A DNA stretch of 64,000 nt from Candidatus Halobonum tyrrellensis G22 (GCF_000495475.1 NZ_ASGZ01000002.1:186001-250000), one strand, 5' to 3'. Positions 1 to 9,077 are shown, counted from the first letter of the stretch. The notes: a model not told the origin generated them from the sequence alone. Numbers and translations are program-made.

Positions 1-465
1 TTCTCGCTCGACCTCGCGGCGGGGGCGTCGGCGGTCGTCTCGAACGTGGTGGTGCCGGGTCGGCTCGCGCGCGACGAGCGGTTCGCGTTCGAGCGCTACC
101 TCTCGCGGACCCGCGCGACCGGTCCCGACGGCCCCCTGTTCGCGGACGCGACCCACCTGACGCCCGCGGAGTCGGACCCGACCGCACCCGGGGTCCTCGG
201 CGAGTTCGCGGTGTACGGGGCGGCGTTCGTCGTCGCGCCCGACCGCGACGCCGCCGCGCTGAGCGACACGCTCCACGACGCCGTCGCGGGCGGTGCCGAC
301 GGCGACGCCCGCGCGGGGGCGACCGAACTCCCGAACGGCGCGGGCGTCGCCGTGCGCGCGCTCGCGGACCGCGCCGAGACGGTCCGGGCCGCGTTACACG
401 CCGCCTGGGACCGCGCCCGGCGCGAACTCGTCGGCGCGCCCGCGCCCGCGGGGAGGAAGTACTGA
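1..465 (+). CDS. ureD: Urease accessory protein UreD, C-terminal part
   Basis: This is the C-terminal part of a UreD/UreH-type urease accessory protein, open to the first base of the window, so its start lies upstream. UreD is the scaffold that holds apo-urease together with UreF and UreG while nickel is inserted. The visible 154 residues include the VVPGRLARDE segment, typical of the UreD strand region. The stop overlaps the ATG of ureE by one base, so the genes are translationally coupled. The identification rests on the fragment plus the ureE and ureF genes that follow. The urease subunits and ureG are expected upstream, outside the window. Confidence 0.88.
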   Translation, partial: FSLDLAAGASAVVSNVVVPGRLARDERFAFERYLSRTRATGPDGPLFADATHLTPAESDPTAPGVLGEFAVYGAAFVVAPDRDAAALSDTLHDAVAGGADGDARAGATELPNGAGVAVRALADRAETVRAALHAAWDRARRELVGAPAPAGRKY

Positions 466-1109
466 TGCTCGTCGCCGACGACTATCTCGGTCACCGCGAC
501 GAGGAGCGGGTCGCCGCCCGCCTCGCGGACGCGGTGGACGGCGACGTCCACCGGGTGGTCCTGTCGGAGGTGGAGCGCCGCCGGTCGCGCGTCCGGACCG
601 AGACCGCGGCGGACCGGGAGGTCGGCATCGTCGTCCCCGAGGAACTCGCCGACGGCGACGTGCTCGAAACCGACGCGGGCGAACTCGTCGTCGTCGAACT
701 CGCGCCGGTCGACGCGCTGGTGGTCGAGTTCGGCGACGCCGACGTGTCGGCGACCGAGGCGCTCGAGATGGGTCACGCGCTCGGCAACCGTCACTGGGAC
801 CTGGCGGTCGAGAGCGGTCGGGCGCTGTTCCCGGTCGCTGACTCGCGCGAGCGGACGGAGGCGACCGTCGCGGACCTGCTCCCGCCCGGCGTCACCACCC
901 GGTTCGAACGGATCTCGCCCGCCGTCTTCGACGGCGACGCGCCGGACCACGCGCACGGCTCCGACCGCGGTCACGGACACGAACGGGACGGTGCTCACGG
1001 GCACGACCACGGCCCCGACGGGGGACACGCTGGCGCTCGCTCACGCGGTGGCTTCCGACCGGGACGCGACGGTGACGGCGCGGGCGGCACCGCGGGGGAC
1101 GGCGCGTGA
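465..1109 (+). CDS. ureE: Urease accessory protein UreE (nickel chaperone)
   Basis: UreE delivers nickel to the urease active site. The 214-residue protein has the family signature GHALGNRHWD near residues 103-112, including the conserved metal-binding histidine. Its long C-terminal tail (about residues 158-190) is very rich in histidine (HAHGSDRGHGHERDGAHGHDHG), the usual nickel-storage tail. It starts at the ATG overlapping the ureD stop by one base and ends four bases inside ureF, so D-E-F form one coupled unit. The tail after the histidine run is Gly/Arg/Asp-rich and probably disordered. Confidence 0.95.
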   Translation: MLVADDYLGHRDEERVAARLADAVDGDVHRVVLSEVERRRSRVRTETAADREVGIVVPEELADGDVLETDAGELVVVELAPVDALVVEFGDADVSATEALEMGHALGNRHWDLAVESGRALFPVADSRERTEATVADLLPPGVTTRFERISPAVFDGDAPDHAHGSDRGHGHERDGAHGHDHGPDGGHAGARSRGGFRPGRDGDGAGGTAGDGA

Positions 1110-1822
1110 GCGACCGCGAGGAGGCGGCCGCGGACGACCCGCTCGCGGCGCTCGAATCGTTCCGGCTGGCCGACTCCTTTCTCCCGGTCGGCGGCTACAC
1201 GCTCTCGTACGGACTCGAACAGTTCGTCGCCGACGACCGGGTGACCGGCGCCGACGACCTCCGGGACCTGCTCGCGACGTATCTCCGGAACCAGTTGGGA
1301 CCGGCCGAACTGGTCGCGCTCCGGGCGGCGCACGCCGCCGCCGGCGACGGCGATGTCGACGCGGTGTGTGACGCCGACCGCCGGCTGACCGCGGTGACGC
1401 TGCCCGCGGAGTTCCGCGAGAGTTCGCGCAAGTCCGGGCGGCGACTGCTGTCGCTCCAGCGGGAACTGCGCGACGACCCGGTGCTCGACGGCTACGCCGA
1501 ACGGGTCGAGGAGGGCGACACCGCGTGCAACTACGCGGTCGTCCTCGGGGCCGCGACGGGGGTGGCCGGCGTCGACGCCGACCGGGCGTGTCTCCTCTGC
1601 TGTCACGGGTTCGTCACCGGGCGGCTCGGCGTCGCCCAGCGGCTGCTCTCGCTGGGCCACACCGACGCCCAGCGGGTGCTCGACGACCTCCGACCGGTGA
1701 TGGTCGAGGCGGCCGACGACAGCGTCGGGCGGGGGCTGGCGGATATGACGCCGTTCTCGCCGCTCGTGGACGTGCTCTCGGCCGAACACGAACGCGCCGA
1801 CAGGCGGCTGTTCGTGAGCTGA
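1106..1822 (+). CDS. ureF: Urease accessory protein UreF
   Basis: UreF works with UreD and UreG as the gating component of urease activation. The 238-residue protein carries the typical N-terminal SFLPVGGYTLSYGLEQFV segment (about residues 28-45) and an all-helical body with the conserved ARRSGRR-like SSRKSGRRLL region. It starts with GTG inside the ureE end (GTGA-type overlap), which fixes the reading start. It is the last gene of the urease operon. The next gene in this direction, XdhC, starts 370 bases later with its own promoter space. Confidence 0.94.
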   Translation: MSDREEAAADDPLAALESFRLADSFLPVGGYTLSYGLEQFVADDRVTGADDLRDLLATYLRNQLGPAELVALRAAHAAAGDGDVDAVCDADRRLTAVTLPAEFRESSRKSGRRLLSLQRELRDDPVLDGYAERVEEGDTACNYAVVLGAATGVAGVDADRACLLCCHGFVTGRLGVAQRLLSLGHTDAQRVLDDLRPVMVEAADDSVGRGLADMTPFSPLVDVLSAEHERADRRLFVS

Positions 1823-2193
1823 GCCGGGCCGTCCGATTACGCGCGTACGGCTGTCACGCCCCCGAGTATCTTTCGTTTCGGCTCCGTCGCCGGGGGATTG
1901 CCCCCACGAACGGTCGGTTCGTGCGGCCGACCGGCGGGAGCGGGTCGTCGAGGCGGCCGTCGTGGAGGCGGCGCGGGTCGCTGGACGGCGACGCGGTCGA
2001 GCGAGCGGCCGCGACGGCGCTCGACGGCGTCGACCCCGCGGGCCTGCCGGACACCGACGCGGCCGCCGGGCGGTACCGGCTCCGACTCGTCCGGTCGGAC
2101 TGCCGGCGGGCGATCGAACGCGCGGCCGCGGGCCGGTGAGCGTCCGCGCCTCCGCTCCGCCACCGACACACCGATAACGCTCCGGCCGGTACT
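1823..2193 (+). other. Gap between ureF and xdhC with a possible frameshifted small ORF
   Basis: This 371-base gap has no intact gene. In one frame, bases about 1905-1978 read HERSVRAADRRERVVEAAV. One frame over, bases about 1981-2139 read DGDAVERAAATALDGVDPAG and end in a natural-looking helical tail and TGA. The two pieces look like one short helical protein split by a frame change near 1979, but neither has a convincing start codon. A TATA-like stretch lies near 1866. It may be a decayed gene or a sequencing indel; the evidence is weak. Confidence 0.3.
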
Positions 2194-3336
2194 GTGTCGA
2201 CGATGCGCTCGCCCGACCGCCCCCCGGGGACGACCGCCAGCGGCGTTCGCGAGTCGATGCGCGACCGACTCGGCGACGAGGGCGTCGCCGTCGCTACCGT
2301 CGTCGCCGTCGAGGGGTCGGGCTACCGCCGGCCGGGCGCGCGGATGGTCGTCGACCCCGAGGGGACACACCGCGGGTCGGTCACGGCGGGCTGTCTGGAG
2401 GAGTCGGTCCGCGATATCGCCGCCCGGGTGGTCACCGACGGCGACCCCCGCCTCGAGCGGTTCGACCTCCGGGACGACGCGGTGGAGGGGTGGGGACTCG
2501 GTCTCGGCTGTAACGGCGTCATCGACGTGCTGGTCGAACCGCTCGACGCGAGTTTCGGTCCCGCGCTCGCCGAACTCGAAGCGACGCGGCCGGTCACCGT
2601 TCTGACCGCCGTCGGGTCGACCGACCCGGCCGTCGACGCGGGCGACCGGACGACCCTGACCGGGGCGGGCCGCGTCTCGCCGGGCCGCGACCCGCTCCCC
2701 GAAGCGGTCGCGGACGCGGCCGAACGCCGACTCGACGGGACCGACGCGGACGTGGCGGCCCGGCTGTCGGTCGGGACGGACGCCGGCGAGGTAGACGTGT
2801 TCGCCAACCGCCTCGTCCCGACGCCCACCCTGCTCGTCTTCGGCGGGCAGGCCGACGCCGACCCGGTCGCGTCGCTGGCCCTCCGGGCCGGGTTCCGGGT
2901 CCGGGTCGCGACCGCACGCGGCGGTCGGGCCGACGACGGGCGGTTCCCCGACGCCGTCGACGTTCGCTCGACGCACCCCGCCGAGGTGGCCGACGCCGTC
3001 GACGCCCCCGCGTACACGTACGCGGTGGTGATGTCGCACAACTTCGTCGACGACCGACTGGCGGTGGCGGCGCTGCTCGACACGGACGTGCCGTACGTCG
3101 GCGTGATGGGGCCGCGGGAGCGCTTCCGCGACCTCCGGGAGTCGATGGACCGGACGCTCGACGCCGCCGACCGCGACCGGATCGCGGCGCCGTGCGGACT
3201 CGACCTCGGGGGTGACGACCCGGCGGCCATCGGGTTCAGCGTGGTGAGCGAGGTGGTCGCGGTCCACAACGGCCGGGCGGGCGGGCGGTTGACCGACTTG
3301 GAGGGACCGATCCACGACCGGTCGGAGGTCCCGTGA
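2194..3336 (+). CDS. XdhC/CoxI family maturation protein for a molybdenum hydroxylase
   Basis: XdhC-type proteins bind molybdenum cofactor and help its sulfuration and insertion into xanthine dehydrogenase or CO dehydrogenase-type enzymes. The protein has the two usual parts. The N-terminal XdhC/CoxI domain (about residues 15-125) includes VEGSGYRRPGARM, SVTAGCLEE and GLGCNGVIDVLVEP. The C-terminal Rossmann-type domain (about 205-365) contains LLVFGGQADADP and YVGVMGPRERF. It starts with GTG at 2194; an in-frame ATG at 2203 is equally plausible. Its end overlaps the next gene by four bases. No xanthine dehydrogenase subunit gene lies in the window. Confidence 0.92.
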   Translation: MSTMRSPDRPPGTTASGVRESMRDRLGDEGVAVATVVAVEGSGYRRPGARMVVDPEGTHRGSVTAGCLEESVRDIAARVVTDGDPRLERFDLRDDAVEGWGLGLGCNGVIDVLVEPLDASFGPALAELEATRPVTVLTAVGSTDPAVDAGDRTTLTGAGRVSPGRDPLPEAVADAAERRLDGTDADVAARLSVGTDAGEVDVFANRLVPTPTLLVFGGQADADPVASLALRAGFRVRVATARGGRADDGRFPDAVDVRSTHPAEVADAVDAPAYTYAVVMSHNFVDDRLAVAALLDTDVPYVGVMGPRERFRDLRESMDRTLDAADRDRIAAPCGLDLGGDDPAAIGFSVVSEVVAVHNGRAGGRLTDLEGPIHDRSEVP

Positions 3337-4004
3337 CCCGAGCGGGTCGTTCGGGTCCCGGAGCCGGCGGCGACCGCGAGCGCCGCGTCGGGGTGTTGCT
3401 CGCGGCCGGGACCGGCTCGCGGTTCGACGGGGGGAACAAGCTCCGCCGACCGCTCGACGGCGACCCGGTGGTCCGCCGCGCCGCCCGCCGACTCGCCGAC
3501 GCGCCGGTCGACGAGACGGTGGTCGTCGTCGGCCACGACGCCGACCGGGTCCGGGAGGCGCTCGGACCGCTCGCCCACCGCGACCGGGTGGCCGTCGTCC
3601 GCAACGACCGCTACGACGAGGGGCAGGGCGCGTCCGTCCGCAGGGGTGCGGCGGCGGCGCTCGAACGCGGCGGCACCGCGGGGCTGTTCGCGCTCGGCGA
3701 CATGCCGCTGGTCGCGCCCGGGACGTACGACCGGCTAGTCGCGGTGGCCGACCGGGAGACGGCGTCGGTCGTCGTCCCCGAGTACCGCGGCGACCGCGGC
3801 AACCCGGTGGCGTTCGACGCGCGGGCGCTCCGCCGGCTGACGACGCTGTCGGGCGACGTCGGCGGGCGCGCCCTCTTCGGCGCCGACGAGTTCACCGTCG
3901 TCCGGGTGCCGGTCGACGACCCCGGGGTCCGTGCGGACGTGGACACGGCCGCCGACCTGGAGCGGTACCGACGCGGTCGGACGCGCCGCCCCGGCCGACG
4001 TTGA
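3333..4004 (+). CDS. MocA-like molybdenum cofactor nucleotidyltransferase
   Basis: The 223-residue protein belongs to the NTP-transferase family that cytidylates molybdopterin cofactor (MocA) or acts on related sugars. The nucleotide-binding signature VLLAAGTGSRF occupies residues about 21-31, followed by NKL. The metal-binding ALGDMPLV motif is near residue 125 and the C-terminal DVDTAADL element is also present. It overlaps the XdhC gene by four bases, so the two are translated together. That context favours cofactor maturation for a molybdenum hydroxylase of purine breakdown. The specific nucleotide (CTP or GTP) cannot be read from sequence. Confidence 0.85.
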   Translation: MTRAGRSGPGAGGDRERRVGVLLAAGTGSRFDGGNKLRRPLDGDPVVRRAARRLADAPVDETVVVVGHDADRVREALGPLAHRDRVAVVRNDRYDEGQGASVRRGAAAALERGGTAGLFALGDMPLVAPGTYDRLVAVADRETASVVVPEYRGDRGNPVAFDARALRRLTTLSGDVGGRALFGADEFTVVRVPVDDPGVRADVDTAADLERYRRGRTRRPGRR

Positions 4005-4103
4005 CCGGCGGCGGGTCGCCCGGGGGACCCACGTGCCGGCGTGTCGCCGCGCCGGCCCGCGACGAAGCGTTTATGCCTCCGGATCGGTTCTGTGGGGAAG
4101 GAT

Positions 4104-5402
4104 ATGATCCTCTCAGGCACAGTCGTCGTAGACCCGTCCACGGTGGTCGACGAGGGAGCGGTCGTCGTCGACGGGTCGACGATCGCGGCCGTCGGCGACC
4201 GCGCCGACCTGCTCGAACGCTATCCGGACCACGAGGAGCGCGCGTTCGGCGTCGTCGCGCCGGGGCTGGTCGGCGGGCACGTCCACTCGGTCCAGAGTCT
4301 GGGGCGCGGCATCGCCGACGACACCGAACTGCTCGACTGGCTGTTCGAGTCGGTGCTCCCGATGGAGGCGAGCCTCGACGCCGAGGGGATGCGGACCGCG
4401 GCCGAACTCGGCTACCTGGAGTGTCTCGCCTCCGGCACCACGACCGTGATCGACCACCTCTCGGTCCACCACGCCGACCAGGCGTTCGAGGCGGCCGGGG
4501 AGACGGGCATCCGCGGGGTTCTGGGGAAGGTGCTGATGAACCGGCGGTCGCCCGCGGGTCTCGAAGAGGACGCCGACGCCGCCCTCGCCGAGAGCGAGCG
4601 ACTGATCGAGCGGTACCACGGCGCGTACGACGACCGGGTTCGGTACGCCGTCACGCCCCGCTTTGCGGTCTCCTGCTCGGAGGCGTGTCTCCGCGGCGCG
4701 CGCGAGTTGGCCGACGCCCACGAGGGGGTCCGGATCCACACCCACGCCAGCGAGAACCGGAGCGAGGTCGCCACCGTCGAGGAGGACACCGGGATGCGCA
4801 ACATCCACTGGCTCGACGAGGTGGGGCTGACCGGCGAGGACGTCGTGCTCGCTCACTGCGTGTGGACCGACGAGTCCGAGCGGGACGTGCTCGCGGAGAC
4901 GGGTACGCACGTCACCCACTGTCCGTCGTCGAACATGAAGCTCGCCTCCGGCGTCGCCCCGGTCGCGGACTACCTCGACCGCGGGATCAACGTCGCGCTC
5001 GGGAACGACGGCCCGCCGTGTAACAACACGCTCGACGCGTTCACGGAGATGCGGCAGGCCAGCCTGCTGGGGAAAGTCGACGACCTCGACCCGACTGCGG
5101 TGCCCGCCGAAGCGGTGTTCGCGATGGCGACCCGGAACGGCGCGCGCGCCGCCGGCTTCGACCGGGTGGGCGAACTCCGCGAGGGGTGGAAGGCGGACGT
5201 GGTCGGGGTCGACACGGACCTCGAACGCGCGACGCCGATCCACGACGTGCTCTCGCACCTGGTGTACGCCGCCCACGGCGACGACGTCTCGTTCACGATG
5301 GTCGACGGGGAGGTGCGCTACGACGACGGCTTCCCGCACGTCGACGCCGAGGCGGTCCGGCGGCGGGCGCGCGCCGCCGCCCGGGAGTTCGCGGACGCCT
5401 GA
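4104..5402 (+). CDS. Amidohydrolase (guanine/8-oxoguanine deaminase or SsnA/AtzB-like)
   Basis: This 432-residue metal-dependent amidohydrolase is of the cytosine/guanine/N-ethylammeline deaminase type. The first metal motif is HVH (residues 59-61), followed by HTHASEN near residue 209, AHCVW near 245 and GNDGPPCN near 298. The start at ATG 4104 is chosen because GGGGAAGG lies just upstream and a GTTTATG TATA-like box lies about 35 bases upstream. Longer in-frame openings upstream are unlikely. Its position behind XdhC and MocA and after urease genes suggests purine or heterocycle deamination that feeds ammonia and urea metabolism. Exact substrate is open. Confidence 0.85.
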   Translation: MILSGTVVVDPSTVVDEGAVVVDGSTIAAVGDRADLLERYPDHEERAFGVVAPGLVGGHVHSVQSLGRGIADDTELLDWLFESVLPMEASLDAEGMRTAAELGYLECLASGTTTVIDHLSVHHADQAFEAAGETGIRGVLGKVLMNRRSPAGLEEDADAALAESERLIERYHGAYDDRVRYAVTPRFAVSCSEACLRGARELADAHEGVRIHTHASENRSEVATVEEDTGMRNIHWLDEVGLTGEDVVLAHCVWTDESERDVLAETGTHVTHCPSSNMKLASGVAPVADYLDRGINVALGNDGPPCNNTLDAFTEMRQASLLGKVDDLDPTAVPAEAVFAMATRNGARAAGFDRVGELREGWKADVVGVDTDLERATPIHDVLSHLVYAAHGDDVSFTMVDGEVRYDDGFPHVDAEAVRRRARAAAREFADA

Positions 5403-5837
5403 GAGCGGAACCACACCCGCCGGACCCGCGGCCCGTCGTCCCGCCACGCCCCCGGTCACCGAGCAGTCCCCGCGCCGAACGCGAGCGGCCGCCCCGCTCC
5501 CGACCCGTCGGAGGCTCGATCCAGAGTCGGTTCGGCCACACTCCCGACCGACTCCGTCGAACACCGCAGGGAGTCACGGGTTCGTCCTATACTGACGGAA
5601 ACAGTTCCGAGAACGTACCATCGACTGGTCAGTTCACACTCTCGACCGATCACGCCGAGCCGACGGCGCGGACCGGGAACCCTCGGTCGGGTTCGAGTCC
5701 GTCGTGTGGCACTCGCACCGTTCACCGACCCGCCGTCTCACTCGGCGTGTGGACGGCCCGTACAGGCCCCGAGTGGGGTCGGGTGAGCGCGCCGACACCG
5801 AACGATTGACGAGCGCACGGTCCCGCATTGCCGACGA
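5403..5837. other. Intergenic stretch without a gene
   Basis: No open frame with haloarchaeal codon usage was found on either strand. The half nearer 5838 is less GC-rich than the surroundings. It separates the amidohydrolase gene from the broken glycosidase gene and may contain the old promoter of the latter. Confidence 0.5.
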
Positions 5838-6391
5838 ATGGGCGAGGACACAGGCGTCGAGGGAATCGTGACCGAACTCACGACCGAGGAGAAACTCCGG
5901 CTCGTCCACGGCGCGGTCGACCCCGAGGGGACGGCGACCGGCTACGTCCCGGGGGTCGAACGGCTGGACGTGCCGCCGCTCAGGCTCGCCGACGGGCCGC
6001 TGGGCGTCCGGGTTCCGGGCCGGTCGTCGACCGCGTTCCCGGCGGGAATCGCGCTCGCGGCGACGTTCGACACGGACCTCGTACGCCGGCAGGGGCGCGC
6101 GACGGCCGCGAGGTAGTCCAGGCGTACGTCGCTCCCCCGACGGTCGACGGCGTCGACCGCCCGGCGCGGGAACTCGCGGGGTTCGCGGCCGTCGCGGTCC
6201 CCGCGGGCGAGACGGTCACCGTCGACGTGACGCTCGACGACCTCGCGTTCCGCCGGTACGATGGGGACGACGGGTGGGTCGTCGCCGCCGGCGAGTACGC
6301 GGTCGAGGTGGGGCGGTCCTCGCGGGACGCGCGACTCGAACTCGCGACCGAGCGCACTCGACCTCGGTCTGTCGGAGTAGTTCTATGCTAG
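5838..6391 (+). pseudogene. Glycoside hydrolase family 3 beta-glucosidase, internally deleted
   Basis: Two ends of one gene are fused with the middle missing. From ATG 5838 the frame reads a normal GH3 N-terminus (LTTEEKLRLVHGAVDPEG, then LADGPLGVRVPG and FPAGIALAATFD) up to about residue 89, then hits TAG at 6114-6116. Shifted by one frame, bases about 6100-6360 read the typical GH3 C-terminal fibronectin III-like domain: REVVQAYVAPP, RPARELAGF, VPAGETVTVDVTLDDLAFR. A family member normally has roughly 700-800 residues, so about 500-600, including the catalytic domain, are gone. The junction lies near 6094-6108 in a GC-rich run of CGCG repeats. The product cannot be an active glycosidase. 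Confidence 0.85.
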
Positions 6392-6586
6392 TCCCGATAG
6401 TACACCGTCCCGTTCGAGTCGTCGTCCGTACCCCGACCGACGGCGAGTGCGGGGATATTCGTTCGCCGAACTCCGGGGGAAGACCCACGGAATTAGACAC
6501 GAATCCGCTCCCGCCCGCCACGTTACCACCTGGTCGAGGACGCCGAACCCTCACTGCGGGCAGCTTTCCCGGTCGCCGCTCGCCGT

Positions 6587-7324
6587 TCAGAGGACGAACG
6601 GGCCGCGCTGGACGATCTCCTCGCCGTGTGGTCGACCGGCGACGGCGACGACGCGGAACGGGTCGTCGTCGCTCTCGACGGCGACGCTCCCCGCCTCACT
6701 CGCGGGGAGGACGTCACCTTGCCCGAACGCGTCACCGTCGACCGTCCCGGCGCCGGAGACGCCGTAGAGGAACCCCGCCCACCCGTCGGGCACCGTCCAC
6801 GTCCACTCGTCGTCGATCCGGGCGTCGAGGTACTCCATCGGCGTGTGGAGGTCGAGCGGCGACCCCTCGCCGACGACGGTGGTGACGGTGGCGCCGTCGG
6901 CCTCGCGCGTCGGGAGCGACCCGGCGTCGGCGTCGTCGTAGTCCGCCTCGACCTCCTTCCGCGCTTCGGGGAGGTTCACCCACAACTGGAGCCCGTTACA
7001 GGCCGCGTCGTCGGCGGGGAACTCCGAGTGTTCGATCCCGCCGCCGGTCGTGATCCGCATCGCGTCGCCCTCGTAGGCGGTGTGGGTGACGCCCAGCGAG
7101 TCCTCGTGGTCCATCCCGCCCTCTAGCATGTACGAGACGATCTCGAACCCGCGGTGTTCGTGCATCGGAAACCCCCTCTCCGGGTCGATGTAGAACCGCT
7201 CGAACAGCACGAACGGGTCGATGTTGCCCGGGTGGTAGTTCGTCGGAAACGCCCGGTTCGACGTCACGCCGGTCCCGTGCTGTACGTCCTGGCCCGACAC
7301 CGGACCCGCTGTCTCTCGGTTCAC
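6587..7324 (-). CDS. Pirin family protein (bicupin)
   Basis: The 245-residue protein is a pirin, a two-cupin iron protein; some members act as quercetin 2,3-dioxygenase and others as redox sensors. The N-terminal cupin shows the metal ligands in FPMHEHRGFEIVSYMLEG (about residues 52-69) and IEHSEF near residue 98. The typical WVNLPEARK segment follows, and the C-terminal cupin is less conserved, as usual. It is transcribed alone on the minus strand. A strong GC hairpin and the divergent aldehyde dehydrogenase gene lie upstream. The family is clear; function is unknown here. Confidence 0.9.
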   Translation of the reverse strand: MNRETAGPVSGQDVQHGTGVTSNRAFPTNYHPGNIDPFVLFERFYIDPERGFPMHEHRGFEIVSYMLEGGMDHEDSLGVTHTAYEGDAMRITTGGGIEHSEFPADDAACNGLQLWVNLPEARKEVEADYDDADAGSLPTREADGATVTTVVGEGSPLDLHTPMEYLDARIDDEWTWTVPDGWAGFLYGVSGAGTVDGDAFGQGDVLPASEAGSVAVESDDDPFRVVAVAGRPHGEEIVQRGPFVL

Positions 7325-7413
7325 TGTTCGACTATGTTGACCAGACGGTAAAGGGTCTGTCGGGGGCGTGCGCGGCCGCGGGTCGACCGTGGTGGTAGAC
7401 GTTCACGATGCCC

Positions 7414-7431
7414 GCCCCCGCAGGCGGGGGC
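7414..7431. repeat. GC-rich 8-2-8 hairpin between pirin and aldehyde dehydrogenase genes
   Basis: GCCCCCGC and GCGGGGGC are perfect reverse complements separated by two bases. The element sits in the divergent intergenic region about 90 bases upstream of the pirin start. It could form a very stable stem, but its role is unknown. Confidence 0.6.
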
Positions 7432-7565
7432 GGCGTTCGCCGGAACGCCGCGCGTCTCGGTCGCAGAGCGTCGTGTGCGCCGGTCGGACCGCCGACTCGC
7501 GCGCCGGTTCGTCGCGCCAGATACCCCCCGGGAGCGTCCGCGGCCGCGGGCCTTTTGCGTCGTTA

Positions 7566-7577
7566 GACCATATGGTC
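7566..7577. promoter_or_regulatory. 12-base palindrome at the aldehyde dehydrogenase start region
   Basis: GACCATATGGTC is a perfect palindrome. It ends 9 bases upstream of ATG 7587 and lies downstream of a CCTTTTG TATA-like stretch (7552-7558), that is, near the expected transcription start. This is a position where a dimeric repressor would act. Confidence 0.45.
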
Positions 7578-7586
7578 AACGTACGA

Positions 7587-9077
7587 ATGTCCGAACCAAT
7601 CTCGGTCGAGGCGGACTGGAACGCGCTGTACATCGACGGCGAGTGGACCCGCGGGGAGGCGACGGGGACGCTCACCGACCAGGATCCGTCGACCCGCGAG
7701 GCGTTCGCGGAGGTACCGTCCGGCACGGAGGCGGACGTCGACGCCGCCTACGAGGCCGCGGCGGCCGCCCAGCAGGAGTGGGGCGAGCAGTCGCCCGCGC
7801 ACCGACAGGCGGTCGTCGAGCAGTTGCTCCACGCGCTTCGAGAGCACAGCGAGGAGGTCGCCGACTTGCTCGCACACGAGGTCGGCGGGTCGGCGATCAT
7901 GGGCGAGACGTCGGTCCAGATCGCCTCCGACCACGCGAGCGAGGCCGCGACGCTCCCCCGGCGGATGAAGGGTGAACACGCCGACTCCAACATCCCCGGC
8001 AAGGAGAACCTGGTCCAACGCAAGCCGAAGGGCGTGGTGACGGTCATCTCGCCGTGGAACTTCCCGCTCAACCTCTCGATGCGCGCGGTCGCGCCCGCCA
8101 TCGCCGCCGGCAACAGCGTCGTGCTCAAGCCGGCGACCAACTCGCCGATCACGGGCGGGCTGCTGTTCGCCCGACTGTTCGAGGAGACCGACCTCCCCGA
8201 GGGCGTGCTCAACGTCGTGACCGGTCGGGGGTCGGAGATCGGCGACCGCGTCGCCGGCCACCCCGAGAGCGACGTGGTCGCGTTCACCGGGTCGACCGAG
8301 GTGGGCCAGCGCGTCTCCGGCATCGCGGGCGAGAACCTCGCGGTCCCCGCGATGGAACTCGGCGGCAACAACGCCCACGTCGTCACGGGCGACGCGGACC
8401 TCGACCGCGCACTCGACGGCGCCACGTTCGGCTCGTTCGTCCACCAGGGGCAGGTGTGCATCTCGATCAACCGCCACATCGTCCACGAGTCGGTGTACGA
8501 CGAGTACGTCGAGCGACTGACCGAACGGGCGGAGGCGCTCCCCGTCGGGAGCGCGCACGACGAGGACACCGTCGTCGGGCCGATCATCGACGAGTCCCAG
8601 CGCGACGAGATGCTCGGCTACGTCGAGGAGACGGTCGACGCGGGCGCGACGCTCGAAACCGGCGGCGAGACCGTCGAAATCGACGGCGTCGACGACTCGC
8701 TCGTCGTCGCCCCCACCGTGCTCTCGGGCGTGACGAACGACATGCCGGCCGCCTGCAACGAGCACTTCGGTCCCATCGCGCCGGTCGTCCCCTTCTCGGA
8801 CGTCGACGAGGCGGTCGAACTCGCCAACGACACCGAGTACGGCCTCTCCGGGGCGGTCCACGCGGGCGACCTCGAAGTCGCGAAGGACATCGCCGAGCGG
8901 ATGGAGACGGGGAACGTCCACATCAACGACCAGCCGATCAACGACGAGGCGCACGTCCCGTTCAGCGGGACCGGCGCCTCCGGCGTCGGCACGTACAACA
9001 GCGACGCGTTCCTCCACGAGATCACCGAGACGAAGTGGATCTCGATCCAGCGCGAGGCGCGCGAGTACCCGTTCTGA
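7587..9077 (+). CDS. NAD(P)-dependent aldehyde dehydrogenase
   Basis: This 496-residue aldehyde dehydrogenase oxidises an aldehyde to the acid with NAD(P)+. Visible motifs are ISPWNFPLNLSMR near residue 150, AFTGSTEVG near 233, the catalytic glutamate in ELGGNNAHV near 256, and the catalytic cysteine in QGQVCISINR near 290. The NxPF-type stretch near the end reads AHVPFSGTGASGVG. ATG 7587 was preferred over ATG 7572 because the TATA-like stretch at 7552-7558 places transcription start near 7580. It is close to the benzaldehyde/salicylaldehyde or succinate-semialdehyde branch, but the substrate cannot be fixed. Confidence 0.92.
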   Translation: MSEPISVEADWNALYIDGEWTRGEATGTLTDQDPSTREAFAEVPSGTEADVDAAYEAAAAAQQEWGEQSPAHRQAVVEQLLHALREHSEEVADLLAHEVGGSAIMGETSVQIASDHASEAATLPRRMKGEHADSNIPGKENLVQRKPKGVVTVISPWNFPLNLSMRAVAPAIAAGNSVVLKPATNSPITGGLLFARLFEETDLPEGVLNVVTGRGSEIGDRVAGHPESDVVAFTGSTEVGQRVSGIAGENLAVPAMELGGNNAHVVTGDADLDRALDGATFGSFVHQGQVCISINRHIVHESVYDEYVERLTERAEALPVGSAHDEDTVVGPIIDESQRDEMLGYVEETVDAGATLETGGETVEIDGVDDSLVVAPTVLSGVTNDMPAACNEHFGPIAPVVPFSDVDEAVELANDTEYGLSGAVHAGDLEVAKDIAERMETGNVHINDQPINDEAHVPFSGTGASGVGTYNSDAFLHEITETKWISIQREAREYPF

